From NCBI GenBank assembly GCA_017457305.1, contig JAFTHP010000029.1:1-61089 (forward strand): a stretch of DNA of 61,089 nt. Direction: 5' to 3'. The stretch's first letter is position 1; every line of letters begins with the position of its first letter. The position numbers and the translations under genes are program-made. The stretch comes from Clostridia bacterium (GTDB taxonomy: Bacteria > Bacillota > Clostridia > Christensenellales > CAG-314). The notes under the pieces were generated by a model. That model was not told the origin of the DNA, did not search any database, and saw only the letters and a list, made by a program, of their open reading frames with translations. Positions 44,383-52,613 of the stretch are shown here, one piece after another.

Positions 44383-45767
44383 TGTTTGAAACCATCAGAA
44401 ATGCCTTTAAGATAAAGGACGTACGCAAAAAAATATTTATGACACTCTTGTTTGTAGTTATCTACAGACTTGGATGTTTTATCACAGTTCCGGGATTGCA
44501 ACCAGTTGGTTTGTCTAGCTCCTCCGACATTTTCGGATTGCTAAACTCCATCACCGGTAGCGCACTGAGTCAAGGTACTCTATTTTCTCTCGGCATTTCC
44601 CCATACATCAACGCCTCAATTATCGTGCAGTTGTTGACAGTAGCTATCCCTGCTTTGGAAAGACTTTCCAAGGAAGGCGAAGAAGGAAAGAAAAAGATCA
44701 ACGTTATCACACGTTGGATGACACTTGGTCTTGCACTCGTAAGCGCAATTGGTGTGTTCCTTTCCCTTCGTAACCAATATGGTGCAGATAGTGCTACTCC
44801 ATACCTCAACACAGCATGGCTAAGCCAAGACGCCGATATCGTTGCGTTCTTCGAAAGCACAGCAGGACAATGGATTATGGGTATCTACATCGTTGCAATG
44901 CTCGTTGGCGGCAGTATGCTTACAATGTGGCTTGGCGAACGTATTACAGAATACGGCGTTTCCAATGGTATCTCCATGATCATCTTCGTTGGTATCATCT
45001 CCACTGCAGCACAAGCTTTGTTCACCGCTTTTGGAACAGGCGAATGGTTGCAAGGTGTTATCTTCCTCTTTGAACTCGTACTAATCTTCGGATTCATCGT
45101 ATGGGTTGACGGAGCAGAAAGAAAGATCAAGGTTCAATATGCTAAGCAAGTTAAGGGTAACAAAATGTACGGTGGACAATCTACATTTATCCCTATCAAA
45201 GTTAACGCTTCTGGCGTTATGCCTTTGATTTTTGCTTACGCATTGATGAGCTTCCCCACAATGATTATCCAAACATTCTGGGCAAACTCCAACTTCGCTA
45301 CATGGTGGGCTAACTGGATGACAGCATCCACAGGTCACGTTGGCGGAACAATCATTTACAACGTTGTATTGGCAATTTTGATTTTTGTATTTGCTTATTT
45401 CTATTCGCAAATTCAATTCAATCCAATGGAAATCTCCCGTAACATCCAAAGTAACGGTGGTTTCGTAACAGGTATCAGACCAGGCAGAGAAACAGCTGAC
45501 TATTTGGGCAAAGTAGTATCTCGTATTACTCTTTGGGGTGCAGTATTCCTTGCAATCGTTGCATTTGTACCATCAGTATTGTTCTCAGTACTAGGCTGGC
45601 TAGAAGTTGTGCCTCTTGATAGCCAACTTGTAGGTAGTTTCAGCGCAACAGGTATGATGATTTGCGTATCTGTAGCTTTGGAATTTAACAAATCTTTGGA
45701 AAACCAAATCCTTATGCGTCATTACAAGGGATTGCTTGGTTCCAAATCTAAGGGATTCTTGAAATAA
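44382..45767 (+). CDS. secY: Protein translocase subunit SecY
   Basis: 461 residues. Starts at the ATG overlapping the rplO stop (TAATG). Ten membrane helices are expected; conserved YINASIIVQLLT (helix 2b) and the cytoplasmic loop RPGRETADYLGKVVSRIT are visible. It forms the membrane channel for Sec-dependent export, used by the many lipoproteins in this window. Confidence 0.98.
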   Translation: MFETIRNAFKIKDVRKKIFMTLLFVVIYRLGCFITVPGLQPVGLSSSSDIFGLLNSITGSALSQGTLFSLGISPYINASIIVQLLTVAIPALERLSKEGEEGKKKINVITRWMTLGLALVSAIGVFLSLRNQYGADSATPYLNTAWLSQDADIVAFFESTAGQWIMGIYIVAMLVGGSMLTMWLGERITEYGVSNGISMIIFVGIISTAAQALFTAFGTGEWLQGVIFLFELVLIFGFIVWVDGAERKIKVQYAKQVKGNKMYGGQSTFIPIKVNASGVMPLIFAYALMSFPTMIIQTFWANSNFATWWANWMTASTGHVGGTIIYNVVLAILIFVFAYFYSQIQFNPMEISRNIQSNGGFVTGIRPGRETADYLGKVVSRITLWGAVFLAIVAFVPSVLFSVLGWLEVVPLDSQLVGSFSATGMMICVSVALEFNKSLENQILMRHYKGLLGSKSKGFLK

Positions 45768-45768
45768 T

Positions 45769-46392
45769 ATGAAATTGATTCTTTTGGGTGCTCCCGGAAC
45801 AGGAAAGGGCACCATGGCTCAACGCCTCAGAGATGACCTAAATATTCCACAAATTTCCACTGGGGATATCTTCCGCAAAAATATCAAGGAAGAAACTCCC
45901 CTTGGATTACAAATCAAAGACCTTTTGGCAAGGGGCGAATTTGTTCCTGATGATATCACAATTGCTATCGTCAAAAATCGCCTTGCCGAAAGTGACTGTG
46001 CAAATGGATATATCTTGGATGGCTTCCCACGCACAACAGCGCAAGCAGAAGCGTTGGATTCCTTCCAAAATATCGATTGCGTAATCAATCTTCATGGTGA
46101 GCCCGAAGCCATCATTGCTCGCTTGGCAGGTCGCAGATTTTGCCCAGCTTGTAACGGAACCTTCCACACAAGCCGTTTGCAAAGCGAAACAGTTTGCCCA
46201 GTTTGCGGTGGCAACTTGATCATCCGCGAAGATGACCGCGAAGAAACAGTCCGTAAAAGACTGGAAGTCTATAGCACAACAACTTTCCCTCTTATCGAAT
46301 ATTACGAAAAGAAGGGTAAACTTCGTACAATAGACGGTGATCGTTATGTTGACGATGTGTACGACGATATTTTGGCCGTTTTGAAAAAATGA
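45769..46392 (+). CDS. adk: Adenylate kinase, zinc-binding lid
   Basis: 207 residues, 1 nt after secY. P-loop GAPGTGKGT (7-15), DGFPRT motif, and a lid with four Cys (CPAC...CPVC) that bind zinc as in Gram-positive Adk. Interconverts AMP+ATP and 2 ADP. Its TGA overlaps map by 4 nt. Confidence 0.98.
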   Translation: MKLILLGAPGTGKGTMAQRLRDDLNIPQISTGDIFRKNIKEETPLGLQIKDLLARGEFVPDDITIAIVKNRLAESDCANGYILDGFPRTTAQAEALDSFQNIDCVINLHGEPEAIIARLAGRRFCPACNGTFHTSRLQSETVCPVCGGNLIIREDDREETVRKRLEVYSTTTFPLIEYYEKKGKLRTIDGDRYVDDVYDDILAVLKK

Positions 46393-47138
46393 TTCTTATC
46401 AAGTCAAGTTCGCAAATAGCGGAAATGCGCAAAGCTAATCAAATTGTGCGTGATACGCTGGCACTGCTCATTGAGCACACAAAACCAGGCGCATCCACGT
46501 ACGATTTGAACAGGCTTGCACATGATTATATTACAAGTCAAAATGCAATTCCCAGCTTTCTAAATTACCACGGCTTCCCCGCAAGCATATGCGTGTCGGT
46601 GGATAGCGAAGTAGTGCACGGCATACCCTCCAAGAAGAAAATCTTGCAGGAAGGACAAATTGTCAGCTACGACGTTGGGGCAATCCTCAACGGATGGCAC
46701 GGCGATGCCGCCCGCACAGTAGGCGTAGGCTTAATCAGCGCCGACTGTCAAAAGCTAATTGACGTAACGGAACAAAGCTTCTTTGTTGGGGTTAACAGCA
46801 TCAAGTCGGGTGTAACTCGCTTGGGCGACCTGGGTTATGCAATTCAAAGTTATGCCGAAAGCTTTGGCTACGGAGTGGTTAGGGAACTGGTTGGTCACGG
46901 AATTGGCCGTCAAATGCACGAAGATCCCAACGTTCCCAACTTCGGAACACCAGGTCGTGGCATGAGATTATCCAGCGGTATGACCATTGCGATTGAACCC
47001 ATGATAACAATGGGAACAGAACAAGTGGATTGGCTAAACGACGGTTGGACGGTAAAAACACGCGACCGTAAGCCAGCAGCCCACTACGAAAACACAATTG
47101 CAATTACCGATAACGGTATTGAAATTTTAAGTTTGTAA
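46389..47138 (+). CDS. map: Methionine aminopeptidase, type I
   Basis: 249 residues, translationally coupled to adk (ATGA). Metal ligands of the pita-bread fold are in YDVGAILNGWHGDAARTVG (two Asp), VGHGIGRQMHE (His), AIEPM (Glu) and YENTIAI (Glu). Removes N-terminal Met from nascent proteins. Confidence 0.97.
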   Translation: MILIKSSSQIAEMRKANQIVRDTLALLIEHTKPGASTYDLNRLAHDYITSQNAIPSFLNYHGFPASICVSVDSEVVHGIPSKKKILQEGQIVSYDVGAILNGWHGDAARTVGVGLISADCQKLIDVTEQSFFVGVNSIKSGVTRLGDLGYAIQSYAESFGYGVVRELVGHGIGRQMHEDPNVPNFGTPGRGMRLSSGMTIAIEPMITMGTEQVDWLNDGWTVKTRDRKPAAHYENTIAITDNGIEILSL

Positions 47139-47146
47139 GGAAAAAT

Positions 47147-47425
47147 ATGAACGAATACGACATACGAGTTGGCAGCGTAGTTCTGTCCACACAAGGCAGG
47201 GACAAGGGTATGTATTTCCTTGTAGTATCTGTCGGCAAGGGTTTTGTCTTTTTGGCCGATGGCGGTATGCGCAAGCTCAATGCCCCCAAGAAGAAAAACG
47301 TTAAGCACGTTTCCTTTAGCGGTGTTGTGTTGGAGGCAATCGCCGAAAAACTTACCACCGGCAAGAAGGTATTTGATAGCGAAGTCAAGAGCGCACTAAG
47401 ACAATTTAACCAACAAAACAAATAA
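47147..47425 (+). CDS. KOW-domain RNA-binding protein
   Basis: 92 residues, between map and infA as in many Clostridia. An L14e/L6e-like KOW motif is visible in [20 protein letters not shown], followed by [13 protein letters not shown]. Probably binds RNA and acts in translation; not experimentally defined as far as I know. Confidence 0.85.
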   Translation: MNEYDIRVGSVVLSTQGRDKGMYFLVVSVGKGFVFLADGGMRKLNAPKKKNVKHVSFSGVVLEAIAEKLTTGKKVFDSEVKSALRQFNQQNK

Positions 47426-47441
47426 TGAGGAGAATCAATTT

Positions 47442-47675
47442 ATGTCAAAAGACGATGTAATCGAGGTAGAGGGCGTAGTAGTAGAAGCGCTACGTAATGC
47501 AGAGTTTCGTGTTAGACTTTCCAATAATCACGAAATTACCGCCTATGTATCCGGCAAACTTCGTATCCACTCCATCCGCAATTTACCAGGTGATGCTGTA
47601 AAACTAGAGATGAGTCCATACGACCTTACAAAGGGAAGAATTGTTTGGCGTACAAAGGGCGTTCAACCACAATAA
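47442..47675 (+). CDS. infA: Translation initiation factor IF-1
   Basis: 77 residues; GAGGAGA site. [20 protein letters not shown], then ISGKLR-like [16 protein letters not shown] and [11 protein letters not shown]-fold protein that blocks the A site during initiation. The usual HISGKMR reads YVSGKLR. Confidence 0.96.
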   Translation: MSKDDVIEVEGVVVEALRNAEFRVRLSNNHEITAYVSGKLRIHSIRNLPGDAVKLEMSPYDLTKGRIVWRTKGVQPQ

Positions 47676-47732
47676 TAAACCAACCAAAAACACATATTCA
47701 CTGCGGGCAAGCCCCGTGTCAAGGAGGACAAT

Positions 47733-47849
47733 ATGAAAGTTAAACCATCAGTTAAGCCTATGTGCGATAAGTGCAGAGTAATCAAACGTAACGGCAAAGT
47801 TATGGTAATTTGCTCAAAATATCCAAAACACAAACAAAGACAAGGCTAA
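47733..47849 (+). CDS. rpmJ: 50S ribosomal protein L36, zinc-binding type
   Basis: 38 residues; AAGGAGG 5 nt before ATG 47733. [19 protein letters not shown] with Cys11, Cys14, Cys27 and His33 as zinc ligands. Canonical position between infA and rpsM. Confidence 0.97.
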   Translation: MKVKPSVKPMCDKCRVIKRNGKVMVICSKYPKHKQRQG

Positions 47850-48014
47850 AAGCCTGCCCGTAAGTAACGCGGCAAAAGCTGCGTAAACTTGGATACAATC
47901 ACAGAGGAGTGAATACAACATCATTCCACTCGGCTTGTAAAACTCTCTCCGTGTGAAAATATACAAAACAAAAATTTACGAAAAAACAAAAATTTTATTC
48001 AAGGAGAAAAACAA
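47850..48014 (+). promoter_or_regulatory. rpmJ-rpsM intercistronic leader
   Basis: 165 nt, far longer than most gaps in this cluster (9-20 nt). It contains a GAGTGAATACAACATCATTCCACTC stem (about 47915-47939) and an A-rich stretch before AAGGAG. The alpha operon leader in E. coli is the S4 target; a comparable autoregulatory site or internal promoter is possible here. Confidence 0.4.
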
Positions 48015-48389
48015 ATGGCTCGTATTTCCGGTGTAGATTTACCCAGAGACAAACGAATTGAAATCGGCTTGACATACATTTACGGAATCGGTCTTACAAC
48101 TGCTAAGCAAATCATTGCTGAAACAGGCGTAAATCCTGATACTCGCGTAAAAGACCTCACAGAGGACGACGTATCCAAAATCCGTGATTGTATTGAAAAG
48201 AACCTCCGCGTAGAAGGTGACCTTCGTCGTGAAGTTTCTATGAACATCAAAAGACAAATTGAAATCGGCTCTTACCGTGGCGTTCGTCACCGTAAAGGTC
48301 TTCCTGTAAGAGGACAATCCACAAAGCAAAACGCTCGTACCAGAAAGGGTCCAAAGCGCACAGTTTCTCGTGGTAAGAAAGCAAAATAA
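48015..48389 (+). CDS. rpsM: 30S ribosomal protein S13
   Basis: 124 residues. [20 protein letters not shown] start and the C-terminal RGLPVRGQ-like [19 protein letters not shown]. Contacts the P-site tRNA and L5. Confidence 0.98.
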   Translation: MARISGVDLPRDKRIEIGLTYIYGIGLTTAKQIIAETGVNPDTRVKDLTEDDVSKIRDCIEKNLRVEGDLRREVSMNIKRQIEIGSYRGVRHRKGLPVRGQSTKQNARTRKGPKRTVSRGKKAK

Positions 48390-48407
48390 TAAAGGAGGGA
48401 TAGAATA

Positions 48408-48797
48408 ATGGCAGGTAAAAGAGTCATCAAAAAAAGACGCGACATAAGAAAAGTTGAAAAAGGCCAAGTTCATATTCACGCCTCCTTCAACAACACAATT
48501 GTAACATTCACCGACACAAACGGAAACGCTTTGTCTTGGTGCAGCTCCGGTAGTTTGGGATTCCGCGGTTCTCGTAAGAGCACAGCATTTGCAGCTCAAC
48601 AAGCAACAGAAGTTGCTGCTAAGGGTGCAAAGGAATACGGACTACGCTCCGTTGAAGTATTTGTAAAGGGTCCAGGTCAAGGACGTGAATCTGCTATCCG
48701 CGCTTTGCAAACAGCAGAAATCGAAGTTACTATGATCCGTGACGTTTCCCCTATTGCTCACAACGGATGCCGTCCACCTAAGCGTAGAAGAATTTAG
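48408..48797 (+). CDS. rpsK: 30S ribosomal protein S11
   Basis: 129 residues; AAAGGAGG site. [33 protein letters not shown] and [11 protein letters not shown] are diagnostic. Platform of the small subunit. Confidence 0.98.
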   Translation: MAGKRVIKKRRDIRKVEKGQVHIHASFNNTIVTFTDTNGNALSWCSSGSLGFRGSRKSTAFAAQQATEVAAKGAKEYGLRSVEVFVKGPGQGRESAIRALQTAEIEVTMIRDVSPIAHNGCRPPKRRRI

Positions 48798-48814
48798 TAA
48801 AGGAGAAAACTTAA

Positions 48815-49441
48815 ATGGCAAGAAATACTGGTGCAGATTGCCGTCAATGCAGACGCGAAAAGTGCAAATTGTTTCTTAAAGGCGATAGATGCTACTCCGA
48901 TAAATGTGCTCTAACAAAGCGCGGCAAGATTCCCGGAGTACACGCTGATAGCAGAAAGAAGATCACAGAATACGGTCTTCAACTTAGAGAAAAACAAAAG
49001 ACCAAGAGAATTTATGGTCTTCAAGAAAAACAATTCCACAAGTACTATGAAGAAGCTGAACGCCTAAAGGGTGTTACAGGTGCTAACATGCTCATCTTGT
49101 TGGAACAAAGATTGGACAACGTTGTTTACCGTCTTGGTTTGGGCGTATCCCGCAGCCAAGCTAGACAATTTGTAAACCATGGTCTTATCACAGTTAACGG
49201 AAAGCGCGTTACTATCCCAAGCTACCAAGTTAAGGTTGGCGACGTTATCTCCGTTAAAGAAAACAAGGCTGAACAAGCTCACTTCGTTGAAATCAAGGGT
49301 TCTAAAAAACCTGCTAATTTGCCAAAGTGGTTGGATTTTGAACCTGCAGAACTAACTGGTAAAGTTTTGGCTAAACCTACAAGAGAAGACATCGACATGA
49401 ACATTGCTGAACACATGATCGTCGAATTGTACTCCAAGTAA
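48815..49441 (+). CDS. rpsD: 30S ribosomal protein S4, zinc-binding type
   Basis: 208 residues; AAAGGAG site. Cys residues in CRQCRREKC and CYSDKC form the N-terminal zinc site; [15 protein letters not shown] begins the S4 RNA-binding domain. Primary 16S rRNA binder and usual regulator of the alpha operon. Confidence 0.98.
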   Translation: MARNTGADCRQCRREKCKLFLKGDRCYSDKCALTKRGKIPGVHADSRKKITEYGLQLREKQKTKRIYGLQEKQFHKYYEEAERLKGVTGANMLILLEQRLDNVVYRLGLGVSRSQARQFVNHGLITVNGKRVTIPSYQVKVGDVISVKENKAEQAHFVEIKGSKKPANLPKWLDFEPAELTGKVLAKPTREDIDMNIAEHMIVELYSK

Positions 49442-49474
49442 TTTGGATAAAATTTTTACACATGATGTTTTGCT

Positions 49475-49525
49475 GTTGCATAAGTATCACGCATACTTTT
49501 GCAACACACAGCGGTTTGTTACCGC
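49475..49525 (+). promoter_or_regulatory. rpsD-rpoA intercistronic hairpins
   Basis: A strong hairpin GTTGCA-T-AAGTAT / ATACTT-T-TGCAAC (49475-49505, loop CACGC) is followed by GCGGTTTGTTACCGC (49511-49525). No T-run, so it is more likely a processing, stabilising or attenuation element between rpsD and rpoA. Confidence 0.6.
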
Positions 49526-49564
49526 ACAAATCCAAAAAAATATAATAAAGGAGATTGTTGTCCA

Positions 49565-50536
49565 ATGATGGAAATAGAAAAACCGGTTATGACAGTTGAA
49601 GAAAGTGGTCAAAATGCCAGCGTAATCAAAATTGTTGCAGAACCATTGGAAAGAGGTTACGGAATTACACTTGGAAATGCTTTGCGCAGAGTACTTCTTG
49701 CAGCCCTTCCCGGTGTTGCAGTAGTTGGCCTCAAGATCGAAGGTGTTCAACACGAATTCTCCACTATCCCCGGTGTAAAAGAGGACGTAACAGACATTAT
49801 CCTGAACATCAAACGTTTGGCTTTGAAGTCCGATAACGAAGACAATGACTTCAGAAAAACAATTTCAATCAACAAAGTAGGACCTTGCGAAGTTCACGCT
49901 GGAGATATCATCACAGATAGCGAAGTAGAAGTACTAAACCCCGACCTTTACATCTGCTCCTTGGAAGAAGGCGCTGTATTGAGTTGCGAATTGTACGTTG
50001 CTCGCGGTTGTGGTTACTACTCCATCGAAAAGAACAAGGAACGCAACAAAGAACTCAAGCTTAATTACCCAATCGGATACATACCTATCGACTCTATCTT
50101 CGGACCAGTAAAAAAGGCTAGCTACAATGTAGAATCTGCCCGCGTTGGTCAAGATATCACACGTGACAAGCTCACATTGGAAGTTGAAACAAACGGTGCT
50201 TTCTCTGGCAGAGAAATTGTTTCTTTGGCAGCAAAGATCATCGCTGATCACATCAACATGTTTGTTGAACTTTCCGAAAACCTCAAGGGCGACATTTTGA
50301 TCCCACGCGAAACAAATGGCGCAGACAAAATCTTGAGTATGAGCATTGACGATATGGACTTGTCCGTTCGCTCCTACAACTGCCTCAAACGCGCAGGCAT
50401 CCAAACTGTAGAAGACCTAACACGTAGAACGGAAGAAGACATGCTCAAAGTACGTAACCTTGGTAGAAAATCTCTAGACGAAGTAATTGCAAAACTAGAA
50501 AGTTACGGTCTATCTTTGAAAAATAAGGATGAATAG
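49565..50536 (+). CDS. rpoA: RNA polymerase subunit alpha
   Basis: 323 residues from ATG 49565 (AAGGAG at 49548-49553); the longer upstream frame runs through the hairpins and is rejected. N-terminal domain with EPLERGYGITLGNALRRVLL, and C-terminal domain with VRSYNCLKRAGIQTVEDL and RNLGRKSLDEV, which binds UP elements and activators. Confidence 0.97.
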   Translation: MMEIEKPVMTVEESGQNASVIKIVAEPLERGYGITLGNALRRVLLAALPGVAVVGLKIEGVQHEFSTIPGVKEDVTDIILNIKRLALKSDNEDNDFRKTISINKVGPCEVHAGDIITDSEVEVLNPDLYICSLEEGAVLSCELYVARGCGYYSIEKNKERNKELKLNYPIGYIPIDSIFGPVKKASYNVESARVGQDITRDKLTLEVETNGAFSGREIVSLAAKIIADHINMFVELSENLKGDILIPRETNGADKILSMSIDDMDLSVRSYNCLKRAGIQTVEDLTRRTEEDMLKVRNLGRKSLDEVIAKLESYGLSLKNKDE

Positions 50537-50548
50537 GAGAATTGCAAT

Positions 50549-51058
50549 ATGGCAGCACAAAGAAAATTAGGAAAAGCAACCGATTTAAGATTGGCTCTTT
50601 TGAAAAACCAAGTTTCTCAACTTTTGTGGAATGGCAAGCTCGAAACAACTTTGGCACGCGCTAAGGAAGTTCAAAAACTTGCTGAAAAATATATTACACT
50701 TGCAGTTAACAGCTACAAAGATACAATCGAAGTTGTAAAAACTAAGGTTGTTAACGGTGTTGAAACTCAAGTAACCGTTGTTAACGACGGCGCTAAAAAA
50801 CTTGCAGCTAGACGTAGACTTATGGCTAACCTTGCAGACTTGCAAGAAGCTCGCCAAGCTAAGGAAAGTGGAACAGAATACAAGCTTCGCACAAAGACTG
50901 TAAAACACCCACTTGTTGAAAAAATCTTCAACGTTTACGCTCCAAAGTTCGATGCAAAAGCACAAGAAAGTGGACAAAGAGGCGGCTACACAGCTATCTA
51001 CAAGATGACACAACGTCGCGGTGACGCAGCTGAAATGGCTCTTATCGTTGTTTTGTAA
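50549..51058 (+). CDS. rplQ: 50S ribosomal protein L17, enlarged
   Basis: 169 residues against ~115-125. RKLGKATDLRLALLKNQVSQ start and the C-terminal RRGDAAEMALIVVL match the family. Extra residues lie in the middle (KDTIEVVKTKVVNGVETQVT and neighbours) and before the GGYTAIYKMTQRRGD end. Last gene of the cluster. Confidence 0.96.
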   Translation: MAAQRKLGKATDLRLALLKNQVSQLLWNGKLETTLARAKEVQKLAEKYITLAVNSYKDTIEVVKTKVVNGVETQVTVVNDGAKKLAARRRLMANLADLQEARQAKESGTEYKLRTKTVKHPLVEKIFNVYAPKFDAKAQESGQRGGYTAIYKMTQRRGDAAEMALIVVL

Positions 51059-51085
51059 TATCAACACACATTTAATAATACAAAA

Positions 51086-51116
51086 AGCACCGATGCAGTA
51101 GTATCGGTGCTTTTTT
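51086..51116 (+). terminator. Terminator of the ribosomal cluster
   Basis: AGCACCGAT / ATCGGTGCT stem (51086-51094, 51103-51111), 8 nt loop, then TTTTTT. Confidence 0.92.
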
Positions 51117-51157
51117 GCGTATATTTGTATAAAAATGCTACAATTTTGTCAAAAGTA

Positions 51158-51210
51158 ACCATCAAATACTGCTGTTGATGGTGGACAAAAAGGTCATTTT
51201 ATGAGATAAT
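51158..51210 (+). promoter_or_regulatory. Flavodiiron gene promoter with adjoining inverted repeat
   Basis: TGGACA (51182-51187), 17 nt spacer, GATAAT (51205-51210). Immediately upstream, ACCATCAA (51158-51165) and TTGATGGT (51175-51182) form an 8 bp inverted repeat that touches the -35 box, suitable as an operator. The regulator is unknown; NO or O2 sensing would fit the gene. Confidence 0.65.
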
Positions 51211-51233
51211 TTTGTTGTAATAAATAATTGTGA

Positions 51234-51257
51234 AAGGGGAACTTTTCCCCTTGGAGG
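51234..51257 (+). promoter_or_regulatory. Hairpin abutting the ribosome binding site
   Basis: AAGGGGAA (51234-51241) and TTCCCCTT (51245-51252) form a perfect hairpin with a 3 nt loop that ends at the first base before GGAGG (51253-51257). It could tune translation of the GTG-initiated gene. Confidence 0.55.
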
Positions 51258-51263
51258 TTTATC

Positions 51264-52421
51264 GTGAAAAAAGTGACAAATGATATTGTTTACGTTGGTG
51301 TAAACGACCATCAAGTTGATTTGTTCGAAGGACTCTACGACGTGCCAAACGGTATGTCGTACAACTCCTACGTGATATTGGACCAAAAGGTTGCAGTTAT
51401 GGATACTGTTGACCAATATTTTACTGACGAGTGGCTAAATAACGTTGCCAATGCTCTTGGTGGAAGAACCCCCGACTACTTGGTAGTACAACACATGGAG
51501 CCAGACCACTCTGCAAACATTGTAAACTTTCTAAAGGTTTACCCCAATGCCACAGTTGTAGGCAACGCAAAAACATTTGCTATGATGGCAAACTTCTTTG
51601 GTCAAGATGCAATTGCCAACAAGCTTGTAGTTGCTGATGGTCAAACGTTGTCCTTGGGTAACCACAACCTTACCTTTGTGTTTGCACCAATGGTGCACTG
51701 GCCCGAAGTTATGCTAACGTACGATGCTTGCAGCAAGGTGCTATTCAGCGCAGATGCCTTTGGCAAGTTTGGCGCATTGGACGTAGAAGAAGAGTGGGCT
51801 TGCGAAGCTAGACGCTACTACATTGGTATCGTTGGCAAGTTTGGCGCACAAGTTCAAACACTGCTCAAAAAGGCGGCCAACCTAGATATTGCCACAATTT
51901 GCCCACTTCACGGCCCAATTCTCACCGAAAACTTGGGCTACTACCTAGATTTGTACAACACTTGGTCCAGTTATGGTGTGGAAAGCGATGGCGTTGTTAT
52001 TGCCTACACGTCGGTGTACGGACACACCAAGCAAGCTGTGGAAAAGTTAGCTCAACTACTCCGCGATAACGGCTGTGCAAAGGTTGTAGTAAACGACCTT
52101 GCTCGTTGTGATATGGCCGAAGCGGTGGAAGATGCCTTTAGATATGGAAAAATCGTGCTTGCAACAACCACCTACAATGCAGATATCTTCCCATTTATGA
52201 AGCACTTTGTGCAACACCTAACGGAAAGAAACTACCAAAACCGCACAATCGGCATCATCGAAAACGGCACTTGGGCACCAGTGGCGGCAAAAGTTATCAA
52301 AAACATGTTTGCCAACAGCAAAAACATCACCTTTGCCCCCACAACAGTTACCATTTTGTCCGCACTTAACGACCAATCCAATCAACAACTTGAGCAACTT
52401 GCCAAGGAAATGTGCGAGTAA
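51264..52421 (+). CDS. Flavodiiron protein (FprA family, O2/NO reductase)
   Basis: 385 residues from GTG 51264 with GGAGG upstream. The N-terminal metallo-beta-lactamase-like domain has the diiron ligands in QHMEPDH, VHWPEV, FSADAFGKFG and CPLHGP. The C-terminal flavodoxin domain (about residue 245 on) starts VVIAYTSVYGHTKQAVEKL, the FMN loop. Such proteins reduce O2 to water or NO to N2O and protect anaerobes. It stands alone with its own promoter and terminator, in line with stress-responsive expression. Confidence 0.95.
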   Translation: MKKVTNDIVYVGVNDHQVDLFEGLYDVPNGMSYNSYVILDQKVAVMDTVDQYFTDEWLNNVANALGGRTPDYLVVQHMEPDHSANIVNFLKVYPNATVVGNAKTFAMMANFFGQDAIANKLVVADGQTLSLGNHNLTFVFAPMVHWPEVMLTYDACSKVLFSADAFGKFGALDVEEEWACEARRYYIGIVGKFGAQVQTLLKKAANLDIATICPLHGPILTENLGYYLDLYNTWSSYGVESDGVVIAYTSVYGHTKQAVEKLAQLLRDNGCAKVVVNDLARCDMAEAVEDAFRYGKIVLATTTYNADIFPFMKHFVQHLTERNYQNRTIGIIENGTWAPVAAKVIKNMFANSKNITFAPTTVTILSALNDQSNQQLEQLAKEMCE

Positions 52422-52514
52422 TAGTGTTTCGTTGAAAGATTTTTGCAAGTTATTGCTTTTCAACAGCTAACTAGCAAACACAAAAATTCAATTTTAGACA
52501 AATTATTACAAAAA

Positions 52515-52541
52515 AAGGACTACGTTGGTAGTCCTTTTTGC
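52515..52541. terminator. Bidirectional terminator
   Basis: AAGGACTAC / GTAGTCCTT stem with loop GTTG, flanked by an A-run on the left and a T-run on the right. It serves the flavodiiron gene (plus) and the convergent lipoprotein gene (minus). Confidence 0.85.
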
Positions 52542-52613
52542 TTTGTTAGATTAAGTTGTTGGTTTGTAGCTAAACAATTACAATATCATTTGTAACTAGA
52601 GTAGTGCACAGTA

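Noticed and set aside
47850..48014. Possible tRNA gene in the rpmJ-rpsM gap
   Set aside because: No acceptor stem, TTCRA loop or CCA-compatible 3' end could be assembled from the sequence.
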